From Asparagopsis taxiformis (Eukaryota > Rhodophyta > Florideophyceae > Bonnemaisoniales > Bonnemaisoniaceae): a stretch of 38,861 nt of DNA. The position numbers and the translations under genes were made by a program. Positions 38,088 to 38,861 of the stretch are shown one piece after another (position 1 is the first letter of the stretch; each line of letters opens with the position of its first letter). The notes under the pieces were generated by a model. It made no database searches and was not told the origin of the DNA. It saw only the letters and a program-made list of their open reading frames with translations. The DNA lies in the NCBI GenBank assembly GCA_030407315.1, contig JALQPE010002102.1:1-38861 (forward strand). Direction: 5' to 3'.

Positions 38088-38861
38088 GAGGAGGAGAAGT
38101 GACTGTTTGACAGCAGGAGGGGATTTGAAAGTCTATGAAAGCGGCTGGTAGATTTGTGAAAGGATTGACTGGACGTTTTCAGCATGAATAGTTTGAGGAA
38201 CCCCATTTACGTGTTAGATATGTCAACGATAGAACATACAATGTGAGACGCAATGAAAGTAAAAACAGCAGCTGAGCGTGCTTCTCTACTATCCTACTGG
38301 CATCACATTCGTCTTCCCAGAAAACTTGTGTTTGTGTTTGTTCGTAGCCTTTATATATCTTCAGAGTAAGAAACCTAAGACTGGCATTGTATCCCCACAA
38401 GCTAAATGAAATTACTCGTTTTTACCTTTCTTGCTGACAGGTTTCATATTTATCCTAGATGTAACTGTTATAGTGCGTTCTTCTCTGACCTTCAGATATC
38501 TTTGTTTATCTTTTTCTCGCTGTATAAGTATCTGTTAGCGGACTATCTATTGCCGGTGAAGCGGCGGCGGGTCATACTGATGGTTACGGTGTTTACAGTG
38601 TGGCAGGTATGATTAGCATCCTGACAGTAACAACAAATCTTCGATATTCTATTGCACTTAGTCATTTCGTCAGCATCCACAAAGCAAATATCATTGGCAC
38701 GTGGACATAATCTTTCACTATGGGTATACTTACCCAGGTACTGAACCAATCATTTTGGGAAGGGAAGTAGAGACGCGGCCGCATTTCTATCGATAGTGAG
38801 TCAGATACCTCCTACTTCTATAGTCTCACCCCACACATGAATAGACCATGTAGTTGCAACG
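38088..38861. other. No gene identified
   Basis: Probably includes the 3' end of the gene at 37656. Only short open frames occur on either strand and no repeat or structure was noticed. Confidence 0.45.

Overview
The window is nuclear DNA of a eukaryote. It carries a chromovirus-type LTR retrotransposon, a CACTA/Plavaka-like transposase gene, eukaryote-style start contexts (ACCATGG), secreted proteins with signal peptides, and a run of introns with GTAAGT donors, CTGAC branch-like sites and TGTAG acceptors. The large genes are single open frames, so most genes here appear intron-poor. A red alga or similar compact-genome protist is my best guess, with low certainty; the sequence alone does not fix the species.

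Layout. 1-400: short GGACGTCC/CTAGTA-rich repeats. 400-1440: a pyrimidine-rich stretch without a convincing gene. 1.73-14.92 kb: a mobile-element-like block built from ten copies of a palindrome-rich repeat. All ten copies carry an identical 14-bp palindrome. They lie in the forward direction at 1.7-3.7 and 8.2-9.3 kb and inverted at 13.0-13.2 and 14.3-14.9 kb. The block holds two large minus-strand genes. One joins a ParB/sulfiredoxin-like domain to a 2-oxoglutarate/Fe(II) dioxygenase-like domain (3936-7868). The other joins a beta-class DNA amino-methyltransferase to a SET domain (9516-12713). The second gene lies in a 6.8-kb unit with its own terminal inverted repeats (8156-14921). 15.1-20.5 kb: a convergent gene pair, an unrecognised coiled-coil protein and a zinc-finger CACTA/Plavaka-like transposase. 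Together these four genes look like the cargo of one or more large DNA transposons carrying DNA- and chromatin-modifying enzymes.

20.9-22.2 kb holds a 38-bp perfect palindrome and then a tandem array of tiny exons. These are mostly 12 and 27 nt, all phase 1-1 except one 10-nt/5-nt pair, and separated by alternating ~83- and ~103-nt introns. The frame stays open across the junctions and encodes a 13-residue repeat (consensus GWxRDDAGMLMTE). 22.8-23.3 kb is an 11-copy, 43-bp satellite that runs into a 5'-truncated, frameshifted chromovirus (23.26-27.24 kb).

27.2-38.9 kb is gene-poor. It has one hypothetical acidic protein (30476-31045), a secreted cysteine-rich repeat protein (32920-34635, minus), a decayed minus-strand coding remnant (36513-37150) and a small secreted Arg/Pro-rich protein (37656-38087). 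Several hairpins and a dispersed GAAGAATC-type dyad motif lie between them.

The most interesting parts are the modification/chromatin cassette with its palindromic arrays and the microexon array. Functions are inferred from motifs seen by eye; no searches were run.
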